Below, piece after piece: positions 12,701-40,210 of a stretch of 64,000 bases of DNA. How positions within the stretch are numbered: position 1 is the stretch's first letter; each line of letters starts with the position of its first letter. Location of the stretch: the NCBI GenBank assembly GCA_029706075.1, contig JAINUG010000007.1:4523501-4587500 (forward strand). The letters run 5' to 3'. This stretch comes from Aldrovandia affinis. Its lineage: Eukaryota > Chordata > Actinopteri > Notacanthiformes > Halosauridae. The position numbers and the translations under genes are program-made. Below the pieces are notes generated by a model. That model was not told the origin of the DNA. It worked only from the letters and a program-made list of their open reading frames with translations, and did not search any database.

Positions 12701-14671
12701 GCGGCGAGCTCATGCCGGCTTCCTTACCCCCTCCTTCAGGTATTCGAACCCCAGCCACAGTGGCCAACCTGCACACCGTGGCCCCTAAATATTACCAGTT
12801 TATCTGGCCTTTCATGTATCTCTGGTGTTATTCAGGGGTATACTGTATCATGATTTGCTCTACATCAGCAGTTTTAAACCTTTTTAGGCCATGAACCCCC
12901 TTCCAAGCCTAGTTTTTGCTCAGCATAGCTAACATTTATCCTCTTACAAATAATAATAGTAATGTGTTGCTTACCTAATGCGATCGGTGGGCCTGCATTT
13001 CACCACAAAGGTCAGGGAAGTTGGGATGAATTGAAAACCAATGCGCCCTACACCAGAAGCGAACACGACATATCGCAGGTGCGTAGCCAGAGCAGAACTG
13101 AAGCGTCGTCTTGCATCATCTGGTCAATATTTTGCCTTGCTGCACAGCAAAATTAAGTGTTTACAGACATAAATTGGCTCTAAAATGCTAGGTATAGATC
13201 ATTTGAGTTATATTGTATCATTATATTACTGGGTGTGTGTCCCTAGTTCCCTCCGGAACACTTGCAGAGTACTACCAACACCAGATATTTTAATTAGCAG
13301 CTAAAAACATAAGTCTTTTCAAAAGACATAATAAACATAAAACTCAAACATGGAAAAAAGGCAAACTGCGTTTCACTGTCTGATTTGGAGGGGGCGGGGT
13401 GATTTTGAAAATACACAACAGAAAAGCTGGGCAAATTACGTGGAAGTTGGAAGACATATCTCTCTTTGACAGCTGACAGCTTGTTAAAGACTAAGCCTCC
13501 TGCTGTAATAACGTGCTTCCCCATTCCTGAAAGAAGTCATTAGGATCAGACCAAATCATTTTAACGACAGGTTGAGAATCATTTTGTCAAAATTGACGTT
13601 TGAATCGCAAAGATTTGCAAGCTAATATGTCCAGTCAGTCAGAACCGGAATAATAATATGAAGAAACTATTCTGTAAGAGAATAGCCTTCGGCAAGCAAA
13701 CACAAAATAAAGTATCTATGGTCTGTATGTTGCATTTGTAACAGGGATAGGTCTGCTGCGGGTTTCAAACCATTTAGCTCTCTGAGCTAAAGGCCAAAGG
13801 TCCCCAGCCAGGGGAATTAATCACACTCTTATTCAAGCTCCAGGGGGTGACATTACCTTCCGTAGTGGATGTTTCTGTGCTCACCGAGGTCTCTGAACTC
13901 CACTTCACATACTAGATAAAAATGACAAACCTAGATGGGCTGAATGGCTATGGTTCCTGTCATCAAACATTATTCTATCCTTATTTTCTTACGCATACTG
14001 TTGATCGGTTTTCTGCGTGTGCCGTATATATATTTGATTTCTGCAGAGCTGAACGAATCCATTCCATATCGCAAAAGGCCGTATTCATCTAAAACCCTTT
14101 TGAAGTCTGATAGTTTGATTGCTTACCGGTGAGTTACTGTAATATAATCTGAATTCAGAGAGTGGTTTCGGATACTCAGGTTTGAAAGTAGAAGGTTTGC
14201 ATATTTTTCCCCTCTTTCTCTGCCTCATTATATTGGAAACTCAATTATGTTTCACGCCCCAGAGACTGCCCAAACTGAAAGAGCCAAATAATTATTTGGG
14301 TTTAATTTTGAAGCTAACCTGTCAGAAACAGCACAGACAGGACTTCATATCCTAAGGCAGAACACATTCCAACCAGCTGTTAAGCAGTAACAAAACGAAC
14401 AAAAAATGGAAAAAAAGACATGCAGAAACCTGCTTTGATTTCTTCACGTTCAGGTGCATGGCCTGTAACAAGTGCTGTGTTTGTTATAATCGCCCTGTCA
14501 GTCTATGTTTCCTTGGGTTCATAAACCCCTGGCTACTCACATTAATACGGTTTTCTTTTTATAACGAATGTTTACATTGAGGCCCTTATTACAATTCTGT
14601 TCCATTTCTGCCCCTCTTACAGGACAAAGACATACCCTCTCCTGTAAAAGAGTATTCTTGTTCCATCTCCA
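9713..14671. other. Intergenic, no gene seen
   Basis: No recognisable exon. SINE fragments lie at 12325-12790. A hAT-like end occurs near 12866 (CAGCAGTTTTAAACC), with a possible opposite end near 13568 (GGTTGAGAATCATT); the pair is too diverged to call. Degenerate units ending in CATTAAACATGTACA run from about 11640 to 11840. Confidence 0.45.
12325..12790 (-). repeat. Two partial SINE copies, minus strand
   Basis: 12400-12480 carries the GGGGCGGACAGTCAATTG block of the common SINE family. 12530-12570 carries the tail AGAGCATCTGCTAAATGCC of a different fish SINE. 12690-12790 carries another piece of the first family, with a B-box-like GGGGTTCGAATACC on the minus strand. They appear nested or truncated. 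Confidence 0.55.
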
Positions 14672-15100
14672 CTAATAGAACAGTAGAGGCTAGATGCTCC
14701 CCCTCCAGAGGACAGAGATGCGAAGTATGTCTGACGTCAAATGCACGAAATTCACCATCGTAACTGACGGTTTGGGTTATGATTAGGGTTAGGGGTTTGG
14801 GTTAGGGTTAGGGTTACGGTTCGGTCACGCGCACTGTAAAATCGGAAAGAACCAACAGGCCAATCATGTCTCGAATCGCATACCGTCCTCTGGAGGGGGA
14901 GCATCTAGCCTCTACCCTAATAGAACACACATTCTCTTTCCCTTGAAAATAATTATGTTCCATGTTGACAAGCAGAACAATCACATTGCCTCTCCTGTAA
15001 AAGAGTAGTCCTCTTCCATCTTCACAAACGGAGCAAAGACATTCCCTCTCCTGTAAAAGATCAATTCTGTTCCCTCTCCTATAGCAGAACCATCCTTGTC
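14600..15100. repeat. Degenerate ~50-bp minisatellite
   Basis: CCCTCTCCTGTAAAAGA recurs near 14636, 14990 and 15045, each followed by a TCTTGTTCCATCTCCAC-like block and an AGAACA-like block. The foldback element at 14683-14915 sits inside this array. Confidence 0.55.
14683..14915. mobile_element. Foldback/MITE with telomere-like core
   Basis: About 233 bp with inverted repeats of roughly 30 bp starting GTAGAGGCTAGATGCTCCCC on the left, mirrored at 14885-14915. It is flanked by an 11-bp direct repeat CTAATAGAACA (14672-14682 and 14917-14927), which I read as the target duplication. The core (14778-14820) is a run of TTAGGG-like hexamers with variants. The long duplication would suit a Mu-like element, but no superfamily is proven. 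Confidence 0.75.
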
Positions 15101-15150
15101 CTCATTTTTTTAGGGGAGGGTGTCACTGTATCTCTGGTTGTCACTGAGTA

Positions 15151-15153
<3 letters not shown>

Positions 15154-15202
<49 letters not shown>
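15154..15202. repeat. (GT)n microsatellite
   Basis: About 24 uninterrupted GT dinucleotides. Confidence 0.95.
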
Positions 15203-15203
<1 letters not shown>

Positions 15204-16204
15204 CTGTGTGAGAAAGGGTGAACAATAGTTAAAAGTGAAGCTACATGTGAGATTGTTAATTTGAGGATGATGGATGTTGTTTGAGGGTGAAAGCTAAGAT
15301 TGCAAATGGTGCTTGATTTATTTTATTTTGGGGGTTTGTGAAGATCATGCCCGTGTGACTATGCTGATCACTGCTCTGTGCCAGTCAGAGTCTGTGCCAG
15401 TGCAAGTTTAATTACTGAGCCGTCGGCATTGGAGGGGATGTGCGCCAGCCTGTTGGATGTCCATTACTCACAGCCATATGTGGGCTCCCACAGTTCTCAG
15501 AGGGTGCAGAGTGAGATGAGGTAGGGGGTAGTAGAGTTAGTCGGGTGTCACGTCTGTCTTTCAGTTCTCTGTCACATCACCACCACCCCTGCCTTTTCCT
15601 CCTCTTCCTCAGATAGCCGGACATCTGCCCGTTACTTCTGCAAGAGAAGTATTTGCTCTATGAATATATGCGCGTGTGCGCATGTTTGTATTCGTGATAA
15701 TGAAGGGGGCGTGTCTCAACGTCTTGGGGGTATATGAGGTCACACAGTGAGGAACAGTGTCTGTGCGATGCGCTTTGTGCTCTATTTCGAGGGCTTTTGA
15801 AGTTTGGCTCATGCCGTGAACAGCTCTTCCTGTCTGTGTTTGAGAGATCCTGTGGCAGATGAGCCGTGTCCCCTAAAATGAGAGCAGCTTGATGCGCTCA
15901 GCCGTCGCCATGGGGAAGGACAGACACTTCTACTCAGAGCTCAGATCTTTGTGACTCACCGAGGGTGAGAAACCATCACAGCACGAACTCCCACATTACA
16001 GTGAAGGATGCAGCATATACTGTACTGCCACCTATATATACACACACACACATACATGCAGACACAGATATACACACACACACACACACACACACATATG
16101 CATACGCATACGGACACATACCCAGACACACACATACACACACCTAGACACACATATATACACATGCACACACACAGACACACATATGCACACACACACA
16201 CATA

Positions 16205-16915
<711 letters not shown>

Positions 16916-17190
16916 TACATGCACACATACACACACGCAGACATCCAGACACATATACACACATACGTACATACAAACATACACACACACACACACATAT
17001 ACACACACATGCACGAACACACAAAGCACACACGTACATATTACACAGGCATATATACACACACACATAGGCGTACACTTATACACATAAACACATACAG
17101 TATGCAGTCACCCCTACACAAGGACACATACATACACATGTACGTGAGGACACATGTATATGCACGCACACGCACACACACAGAGGGCCA

Positions 17191-18309
17191 GGATTGCGAA
17201 TGCTGTGGGAGTCAGAAAAATACCTGCGTGCTTCTCTGGTTGAGCTATCCCACCCCAACTGGTGCCCGGACCCACAAACACGACCCGATGACCAGCGTGA
17301 GCCCCGAAATGCCCAAAATACCCAACAGAGCAGCGTGTACAGCCAGCAAAGGCAGCAGTCTTCAGGAAGTCTCTTTATTAAAGACATTTTGGCTCTTTGT
17401 GGACACTTTGGTTCTGTGTATGAAGTGTTGGCCAGGCTGTGATGGATGTAAGTCGAGCGTGTGGGCAGGGTAATAAAAAGGGATGTTTGATGCTGGTTGC
17501 TCTGTCACTCTGCTCACTTTCTGGCACTCGTGCTCAGTGCGGTGCTAGCAGGCACGGCATAGCGGGCTGCTAGCCGGCGTCTGTCAGGATAACCAATCAA
17601 CTGATTTCTGTGCACTCTATTCTCAGTCACCATTATTTGTGCGAGTGTGTGTTGTATTAGCGTGTCAGAGCTGACGGATAGTTCGCTTGATGCGTTCGCT
17701 GAGTCGTCTGACTGCCCGCCTCTCCTTCACGCTGTTTTTGACAGATATGTGGCGGGCTTTGAGAATTATCGGGAAGGTCACGTGCGTCACAGAGGTGTGT
17801 AAATATTTTTGCCGGGTCGCAGGTGAGGCGGTCTGCGCCGATCGGCGAACGATTGCGGCTTCCCCATGTGGGAGCTCAGCCCCTGTCCCCGCCAGGACGG
17901 GATCAAGACAGATCGCTTCCCTTAATGAGATGCCATTTTTAATCTTCAAATATTTATCCTGTGGTGATTATGGAGGACTGTCTCTGAACTGTTCCACTCT
18001 GCTGAAGATAAAGATCCCCCCGCCATGAGCTGACTTCCAGTCGGGTGTGCTGTCAGGACCCAGGTCGCTGTCTCACCCAGACCTCAGCACTCTGCCTGCT
18101 TGTGAAGTCCCTTTTGACAGCAAAGGTCAAACAAGATGGTGGCGGAATCTGTCCTAACAAACTGTCCAATAATTTGCGAACCGTGTGAACTATTAATATT
18201 TGCAACTTTCATGCTATTAGGTGTGCTCTTGGATATGGCTCGGTTTTTCCATTCACTGGAAGTTTAGTAAAGTTGAGTAAATAAATGGTGCAGTGAATTA
18301 AGAAAAAAG
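17191..18309. other. Intergenic, no gene seen
   Basis: No recognisable exon or repeat. The 17680-17930 stretch is more GC-rich than its surroundings but codes for nothing I recognise. Confidence 0.4.
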
Positions 18310-18311
18310 AA

Positions 18312-18500
18312 GAAGATAACCCAGATCTTAACCCAGTTGGACACTTATGGGAGATTCTCAAGCGATGCCTGAGACAGCGTTTTCCACCACCATCAGCAAA
18401 ACACCAAATCATTGAATTTCTTGTGGAAAAATGGTGTTGCATCCCTTCGATAGAGTTCTAGTAGAATCTATGCAAAGTTACCTGTACCAGTGTAAATAGG
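18312..18500 (+). mobile_element. Tc1-like transposon fragment
   Basis: The piece encodes a Tc1 transposase C terminus in outline (DLNPVGHLWEILKR, then an IIEFLVEKWCCIPSIEF-like stretch). It ends with GTTACCTGTACC, similar to the right end of the element at 50459-50996. The left part is gone. Confidence 0.7.
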
Positions 18501-18875
18501 GGCATTTTTCCATTTCTTCTCATAAGGAGCACCCAGGCTCAGTTGTACGCACATCTCATCGCTACAACGTTCTCTGTCAATAAGGGACATGAATAGCTAT
18601 GAAATAGCAACGTGCATCCTCGCCCCGCCCCCCCAGCCGCCGTCGCCCCTTTTCACTCGGACACCCAACAGTCGAGTTGCATAGCCGCTGCACGAGGCAG
18701 CTGACTGCAGGCATCCAGTCAACCGGAGGGTTCGCTTGTGTGAGATGAGGTGGGGGATTACCCTGCAAACTGAAACCCTCCCTCCCTTGTCACTGTAAAG
18801 AGGTGATCTCATGGTAAATGACTCCTGTCTGAGGCAGCAGATGGAAGCCATCGGCATAACAGGATTTATTTTATT

Positions 18876-20690
18876 GTTCTTTAGGCAGTCTGTCCCTGCA
18901 TTTCCTTCTGAAATGAAAAGATGAACAATGCTGAGATTATATAAGCAAAGCGAATAATCACATTCATCCTCAGTAAATCCATTGAAGTCTCACCACTTTT
19001 GTTTTCCACACAGAAACTTTTTTGTTTTATCTTTGTTGGAGAACATGATTTCTGTTGTGTGGTTTCCACACCACCTCTCTTGTCTATCTTAGCTTGGCTT
19101 GGTCAGCATTTCTTTGTGAGTGTGTTGGTGGCCATAATTCGGATAATCAGGGAATTTGGGATAATCCAGTCTCCAGAGAATATCTTGTACACGTCATTTG
19201 CTGTGTAAACAATGCAAATATGTCTGCAAGCAAGCAGTAGCAAACAACCTGTCCATATATGTCCGTTAAGACACCTTTGTTCATTCAGAGACGAGGTCGA
19301 GGTTCGTATACTGTCAAACATTGCCATCTCTAACAAAGCAGAAGTGACTGTTGCCTCCACTCTCTCATATCTGCGAGTGTGGGCCCAGGGCGATTTGGGT
19401 TATAGTATCTATAGGACTTTTCTTTTTGAAACTGTGACAATGTAATATTTATCATGTAGAAGAAGCATTCTAAGAATGCACAGATTGTGTTTGTTGATCC
19501 CAGGTTGTGTGTGTTCTTGCCTGGCTGTGGAGGCAGTGTCTGATGCAGTCTGATTGCCGGATTGCAGTGCCTGATTGATTCTGGAGGCGCCCCGTAACGA
19601 TACTGGTGTGCCTGTCCTCCGGATCCAATCAGGGCAATGACGACCGCCTCACACCTCAGAGAGAATACGTGGGAAATGTGCCCCATAACTGCATAAAATA
19701 GGATTCCACTCTTTTGCCTGCGAGCATTGTGTATTATCCTCTCGCTCCCTCAGCTGGCTGCGTGTTAAACTTTCTTGTCTTCTCTGCATTGAAGGAGAGA
19801 CGGACCAAATGTTGGGTTTATATATTCGTGAATGCAGAGATTATTTCACTTGCTACTATTTGGATTCACCGACAAGACACCATCAGATAAACTAACCAGG
19901 CCGCCACCGATGTCCCCCATGTCTGCACGGGTCTCCGTACTGTAGCTCTGACCACTTAGAATCAATCACGTGCTGTTGAAACGCTCTGATCTGAACCATG
20001 AGGCTGGCGATGTGTGTAATATGATCCTGATATTGATGTAATGACATTCTGCTGTAGGTGAACATCTAGAAGCACGTGAGAGAAATGCTAGAGGGTTGGG
20101 TTTTTTTTTAAAACAACTACTGTTTGTTTTGTTTTGTTTGTTTGTTTGATTTTGTTCTTTAAGCAGACTCTGTCCCTGCATTTCCTTCTGAAATGAAAAG
20201 ATAAGCAGTGCTGAGATTTTTCCAGAGTACATCAGCAGAGCTAATAACCATATTCTCCCAGGAGTGTGTGTGTTGGTGGGGGGGAGGGAGTAGAGGCACT
20301 TCTAAAATAGCTTCATTCCTCACAGAAACATCATATTATCCTTGTTGGAGAACCTTATTTCGGTTGTGTGGTTTCCACACCACCTCTCTCCACATCTTAG
20401 CTTGGCCAGCATTTCTATGTGAGTGTGCTGCACAGCAGGGGATGTGGGAGTGGTGTGGTGGCCATAATTAAGATAATTAGGGAATTCCTGATAATCCAGT
20501 CTCCAGAGCAGATCTTGGACACGTTGGCTGTCTTCCCTCATGTTTTTTTGTGTTGTTTTAAACCCCTGCTGTTGTCAGGTGCATGGAATGGGCTACGCTG
20601 CTTAGATTTAATAAGGGGGTTACTGGTGATCTGTGTAAGATGATCTTGATATTGATTTAATGAGTCTCCTGTAGGTGAACATCTCCTAAC
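18876..20690. repeat. Old local tandem duplication
   Basis: 18890-19205 and 20165-20530 share long diverged blocks (CCCTGCATTTCCTTCTGAAA, GTGTGGTTTCCACACCACCT, GATAATCCAGTCTCCAGAG). 19995-20070 and 20620-20690 share another (TGTAGGTGAACATCT). Order and direction are kept, so an ancestral segment was duplicated in tandem and then diverged. No gene is seen inside. Confidence 0.75.
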
Positions 20691-20716
20691 GTCTTTATCT
20701 TTATGTCTTTTTTCAG

Positions 20717-20746
20717 GAAGCTCTGAAAGCCTGATTGGAAGTCAAG
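20717..20746 (+). other. Possible 30-bp non-coding exon
   Basis: A strong acceptor (pyrimidine run ending TTTTTTCAG at 20716) is followed after 30 bases by a consensus donor (CAAG/GTAAGAAAG). It lies 3.7 kb upstream of the ndst2 start codon and could be a 5' UTR exon of that gene. Splice signals alone are weak evidence. Confidence 0.25.
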
Positions 20747-21132
20747 GTAAGAAAGTCCCATAGCACTGTGATGCGTGGTCTGTCAGGGCCGATGTGCCAC
20801 AACCACAGCATGAACATTTTCATCGTTTGTGTGTGTAGAGTAGAACAGTAGAGACTACTTATAAGGAACACGCACACACACATGTCACACATACACTCAT
20901 CATTCATGACAGCTCAATGAATATCTGTGTACATTTGATTAAATTAGAATGAAACACACCCACAGCTGTCAAGGATCATTTTGTCTTGAATCAAATGTCT
21001 CAAGTTCATTCTATGAAATTAATTGTGTTTAAACCTGCTTTAAAATATGTCAGTATGCGCTGTGTGGCTTTCAGTGAGGAATTGGCATATTTCAGAGCTG
21101 GGTAAATGCAAAATAAGTCACAAATTTTAGGG

Positions 21133-21290
21133 GCTGCTGGGTGACTCATCCTGTTAGGGCACTGTTCTAATGTGTGGACGGTCCCCACAGTCTGGTATCG
21201 AATCTGGACCGTGCCAGAGCAGACTGTGGCCAGCAGCCCCGCAGGGCAGTGCATAATTGGCTGTAGCATTGTCCAGGGGGGAGGGATTTA
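21133..21290 (+). repeat. tRNA-derived SINE, partial
   Basis: A tRNA-like head: an A-box-like TGGGTGACTCATCC followed by a B-box-like GGTATCGAATC. It is followed by CAGCAGCCCCGCAGGGCAGT and no clear tail. It resembles other fish SINE heads but differs from the abundant family in this window. Confidence 0.5.
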
Positions 21291-22350
21291 AGTTGGCAGT
21301 ACGTCAGTGTCTCATCATGCATCAGCAATCCCTCGGGTAATTTGGGCGCAAAAGTTACACGTGAAGTGTCCTCCTCCTCATAGTCAATTACTACGTGAAC
21401 TGGCGAACGCCGGAGTGAAAAGAAGCAGCAGCTTGACATCACATTTAGCAGGAGAGCACAAGCTTGTCTGCGCTCCCCTGAATTGACAGAGGTCATTGAA
21501 GCAATGATTTTGGCTTAGGAATTAATTTGGGCATTCAAAGTAGAAAATAGGGGTCAAATTACAATATAGATAATCACTATTTCTGTAGGAAACGCATTAA
21601 AATAGGGATAACTCACTGTACTATTAAAAAAAAGGTTTAAACTGATCTTTAATCTTATTTCTAGTGTTTATTTGAATACATTTTTTCCAGGATATTGGTT
21701 TGCTCAGTTTCCCTGGAAAGAAAATGAATCAAAGAATGCAACAACAAAAAAAGGGCCTATCATAAGAGTTCAGAAATCCAAATTTGCAGCAAATTCAGCA
21801 TTGGGTTTCTGTTTACATTGTGAATAATTGTCCTGATGAACTGGTTACGCTGGGATTTTCTTTTCTTTTTTAAAATTATTCTAAACTTTTTACTAAAGCC
21901 TATTACAAGGTCATTCGCGTACAAATAAAATAATTGAAAACTTTATTGCCCTTGAAAGTCCTTGAAACGTTTTTGAATTTCACATTGGAAACACTATAGG
22001 AACCTTGGATCAAAAAGTTAATTAGTGCAGTTGGTTTAGGGGTGTAAATCTGAGCTTTAAGCCCCCTGCTAAGATGATCACTCTGTGAGGAGCGGGAGGC
22101 ACCAGATCAGAGCTCTTCATAAAAGTGAACTTGTCTCAAGTCAGACATCTTGGCAAAGGTCATGCCTCTTGCATGATCATGTTCTAGCACCAGCTGAATG
22201 ACCACCGGATAATGCACTGTCGGTGTGTTACTTTGATGGATTGTAGAGGTCTGTGTGTCTGTGTGTGTTGTGTTAATGCACATATGTGTGTGTGTTTCGT
22301 GCCTGTCTCTATGTGTGTGTGTTTTCGCGCGTCTCAGTCGCTGGCGGTTA

Positions 22351-22592
22351 TTGAGCCCATGCTGCTGGTGACCCGTCGAGAAAGGGCCCTTTGTGTCATG
22401 TGTTAGACGTTAGAGGAGCAGACGGTTCCCACTGTGGGTATTTATAGTGCTAGATGTGGTTCCAGCAGACCTTGAGCCCATGCTGCTGGTGACCCGTCGA
22501 GAAAGGGCCCTTTGTGTCATGTGTTAGACGTTAGAGGAGCAGACGGTTCCCACTGTGGGTATTTATAGTGCTATATGTGGTGGAAGCGATCC
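22351..22592. repeat. 121-bp tandem duplication
   Basis: Two copies of a 121-bp unit starting TTGAGCCCATGCTGCTGGTG (22351 and 22472) are almost identical over their shared length. The duplication is therefore recent. No coding role is seen. Confidence 0.9.
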
Positions 22593-22784
22593 AGCAGACC
22601 TGCAGCCCACTCAGGTGACCGACACTGACCCTGTACTCCCCCACTGCGCCTCTTGTAATGCGGCTCTGCAGAATTGACTTTTGGGAGAGCTTGGTGCATG
22701 TGCGTGCGTGTGTGTGTGTACGTGTATGTGTGTGTTTGTGAGTGTGTGCATCTGTGTGTGTGTGCGTGTTGTTGTTTTTTTATT

Positions 22785-23070
22785 GTTTCAGATTTTCCCC
22801 CCTGTTTTTCTCCCAATTTGGTAGCCAATTATACCCTCTATTTCTTTTCGATTTACCCTCATCCGAGATGGAACTTGCCCAACCCTGTTTACTGGTCGCC
22901 CTACCGCTCTCCCTTCCCCCTGGGGTGGACAGCCAAATTGGCGCCCCCGATCGGGGCTCACCAGCAGGGCCGATCTGGTACAGTTGGGGTTCCGAACCGC
23001 GACCGTTATAGGCAGCTCACACTCGTAAAGGACCAGCCAATACGGGTGCATTAGACAGCTACACTATTGG
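22785..23070 (-). repeat. SINE with GGGTGGACAGCCAA core, minus strand
   Basis: It contains the shared CTCCCAATTTGGTAGCCAATT tail block (22809-22829), the GGGTGGACAGCCAAATTG block near 22923 and a minus-strand B box (GGTTCGGAACC) near 22992. The head ends near 23070 at GGAGGCCCC. Confidence 0.75.
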
Positions 23071-23285
23071 AGGCCCCGCTGTGTGTGTGTTTGTGACTGT
23101 ATGTTCCTCATAAGTAGTCTCTACTCTTCTACTCCATCAAATATCTGCTAAATGGCATATATTAAGTACATGATGATCCAAACACATCCCTTCTAATGAA
23201 ACTGAGAGGACTGAATCATTCCTGATTTGCGGAGAACGGAACTGGGGGAGAAGGGTGCATTTCGGACACAAAACATTTAGAAACT

Positions 23286-23322
<37 letters not shown>

Positions 23323-23347
23323 ACACACACACACAGACACACACACA
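23286..23347. repeat. (CA)n microsatellite
   Basis: About 30 CA dinucleotides interrupted by two CAGA variants. Confidence 0.95.
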
Positions 23348-23901
23348 AGCACGAGTTCACTTTTTCCAGTCACACCTGTAAGTTTATCCTTCTGGGGGAC
23401 AGGGAGAGTGGTGGAGTCTATTTTGGGATCTCTGGGAAAAAGCAAGACACGCGAGCGAGCGAGCGAGAGAGAGAGACATTAACGCTAACATTAACGCTGC
23501 CACCACAGAGGGAGCCGCTTCCCTCCTGACAGCAGCAGATTTGTGTCTGAGGGTCCCGTGGGCTCTTAAGCCATTCCGTCTGTCCTGGATGTGCTACATT
23601 ATTTGCGCAGGTGGCCAGGCAAAGGGGATCACTGCGGGGGCAAGTGAATGAAAAGCACGGTTCGCCGAGCCTTACCCCTCCCCTTCCCTCGCTCCCCCGC
23701 TGTCCAATCCACAGGTGCATGACCTGCCTTCTGCCCCAGGAATGACCAGGCTGGGAGGCGCTAGGTGGGGACAGTCCTCAGAGAGTCCCGGAGCCGCCGA
23801 CGTAGCGACTGCTCTCGAGGTGGACCGTCACTGGACGGATTGCTGAAAACACCAGCGACTGAGCCGGGAGAGGGCGCGGGAAGCAAGGACTCTCATCTAT
23901 C

Positions 23902-23904
<3 letters not shown>

Positions 23905-23945
<41 letters not shown>
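23905..23945. repeat. (GT)n microsatellite upstream of ndst2
   Basis: About 20 GT dinucleotides, some 460 bp upstream of the ndst2 start codon, followed by a purine-rich GAGA tract (23945-24230). Confidence 0.9.
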
Positions 23946-23947
<2 letters not shown>

Positions 23948-24401
23948 AAAAAGAGAGGAGCAGGATGAAGTGACAGAGGAGGAAGAGACCTGAGACTTGG
24001 GGAGGAAGGAAGGCCTGATATTTGGAGGGAGGGGTAGGGGATTTGCGAAGCTGTGAAGAAGAAGAAAAAGAAGGAGCCAGGAAGTGAGAGAAGGGGAGCG
24101 ATAGGCAGATAAAACACAGAGAGCGGGAGAGAGAGGACGAGTGCCTCGCAGAGACCGAAGCTAAAGGACAGGCTGCACATTTGAGAGCGCGAAGGAGGGA
24201 AAAACATAAGGGCGAGAGCGAGAGGGAACAGTGGGCGTGACCTTAGGGGGGTTATGGGAGCTATGGTCACCTAAGGCCAATGGCTGCGTCTGAGAAGAAC
24301 TTTGTACCACCGTCTACCCCGCTCTCTTCCTCGTCTCCACCCTCCTCTTTCTCCTCGGCCTGTGTTCGCCGCCCCCCCGGGCCCGCCCCTCCACCGCCTC
24401 C

Positions 24402-39007
<14,606 letters not shown>

Positions 39008-40210
39008 GACCGGACCGGGACCAGACCGGAACCGACAGGCGCCTTGGCCCACAGCCCAGAGGGAGGTGCCAAGCAGGAAGTTGGGCTGAGCTGCCCTCCC
39101 CCCCTCCCAACCAGCATGGCAGTTACAGAAATCACTGCAGAGGAGTCGGGAAGGGGAGGGGGCCCCTTGATGCGGGGGCGACAACCGGAAGTGCAGACGA
39201 AAGCTTGACCCCCCTCTCCAGCCTCGCACCGTACTGGAGCAAAGACTCATGGGAGAAAATATGACCAATTTGTAGGGAGGGTTGATGGCAGGATTTCCAA
39301 ATGGATGGTGGAGAAAAGCCTGTGCACTTTAGTCTCGTCTCTGTTTTGTTTTGTTTTGGGGCGCGGTGGAGCTGTCTACGGCTCACCAGTTTGTTCGTCA
39401 AAACAGAAAACCCTGATTGGTCCTGATTTGTTTAAACGAGTCAATAATTGACAGCGCGTATTGAGCTCCAGTCGTTACATGGCTCATGAGGCCTCACACT
39501 TTACTAATGGTTACCCTACCACCCGATTGGACAGTGATGAATACCCTCATCCCTTTTAAGCTAGCCAATCACCTGACAATTGGCACAGCATAGGCTGCTG
39601 GCACGAGCAGGGGATGTAAGCCTGATGTACCTTTATTTATTTATTTGGACAGTAAAATGTACATTTTCACATCTGTGGTGTATGTTGAGGCTGAGAAAGG
39701 TGATTATCAGAATCATCACAGACTAACGCATTAAAAACAAATGAACTGTAGCTCTTTACAAAGCCTGGCAAAGCAGGTGATCCAGGAGAGACAATGTCTA
39801 CATCAGCAAACTGAGCCGGGAAAGTGGGGGCTCGAGAGGGAGCCCCGGTGGCAGATCTGCTCTATGGATGCTGAGCAAGCAGAGGACAAGCAGGCATGGC
39901 CACACAGGACCGGACAACATGCGCATACACACGCCCACTCTCTCTCTCTCTTTCTCTCTCTACATGGGGTTGGAGATTGTACCTTTCGTGGTCTCAGCAG
40001 GAACAGATTACCTGGGCCGGAACCAATCCGATCCAAGCTGAGTGGGACTGGACTGTTGAGGGGTCATTGGAATCAGTCTGTCCTTAAGTACAATGAGTTG
40101 TCTGGATTTATTTTTATTTTTTTCTATTGTAAAAAAGAAAGAATGACCAAAAAGAAAATCCCCACCAACTGGGTATGGTCTGTAATAAAGGCAGTGATGT
40201 TGGAACAGCA
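39008..40210 (+). other. ndst2: Probable ndst2 3' UTR
   Basis: From the stop codon to just past an AATAAA at 40184-40189, which is followed by a GT-rich stretch (CAGCACGTTGTGGTTTCC) typical of a cleavage site. No other strong signal was seen before it. The end is inferred. Confidence 0.55.

Noticed and set aside
12866-13585. A complete hAT transposon
   Set aside because: Possible ends look hAT-like but are too diverged to pair, and no 8-bp duplication or transposase motif is visible.
14778-14820. True telomere or chromosome-end signal
   Set aside because: Only a few imperfect TTAGGG hexamers, enclosed in a foldback element with unique sequence on both sides.
23040-23070. Functional tRNA genes at SINE heads here and elsewhere
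   Set aside because: A and B boxes are present but acceptor and anticodon stems do not pair, and each head continues into a SINE body.
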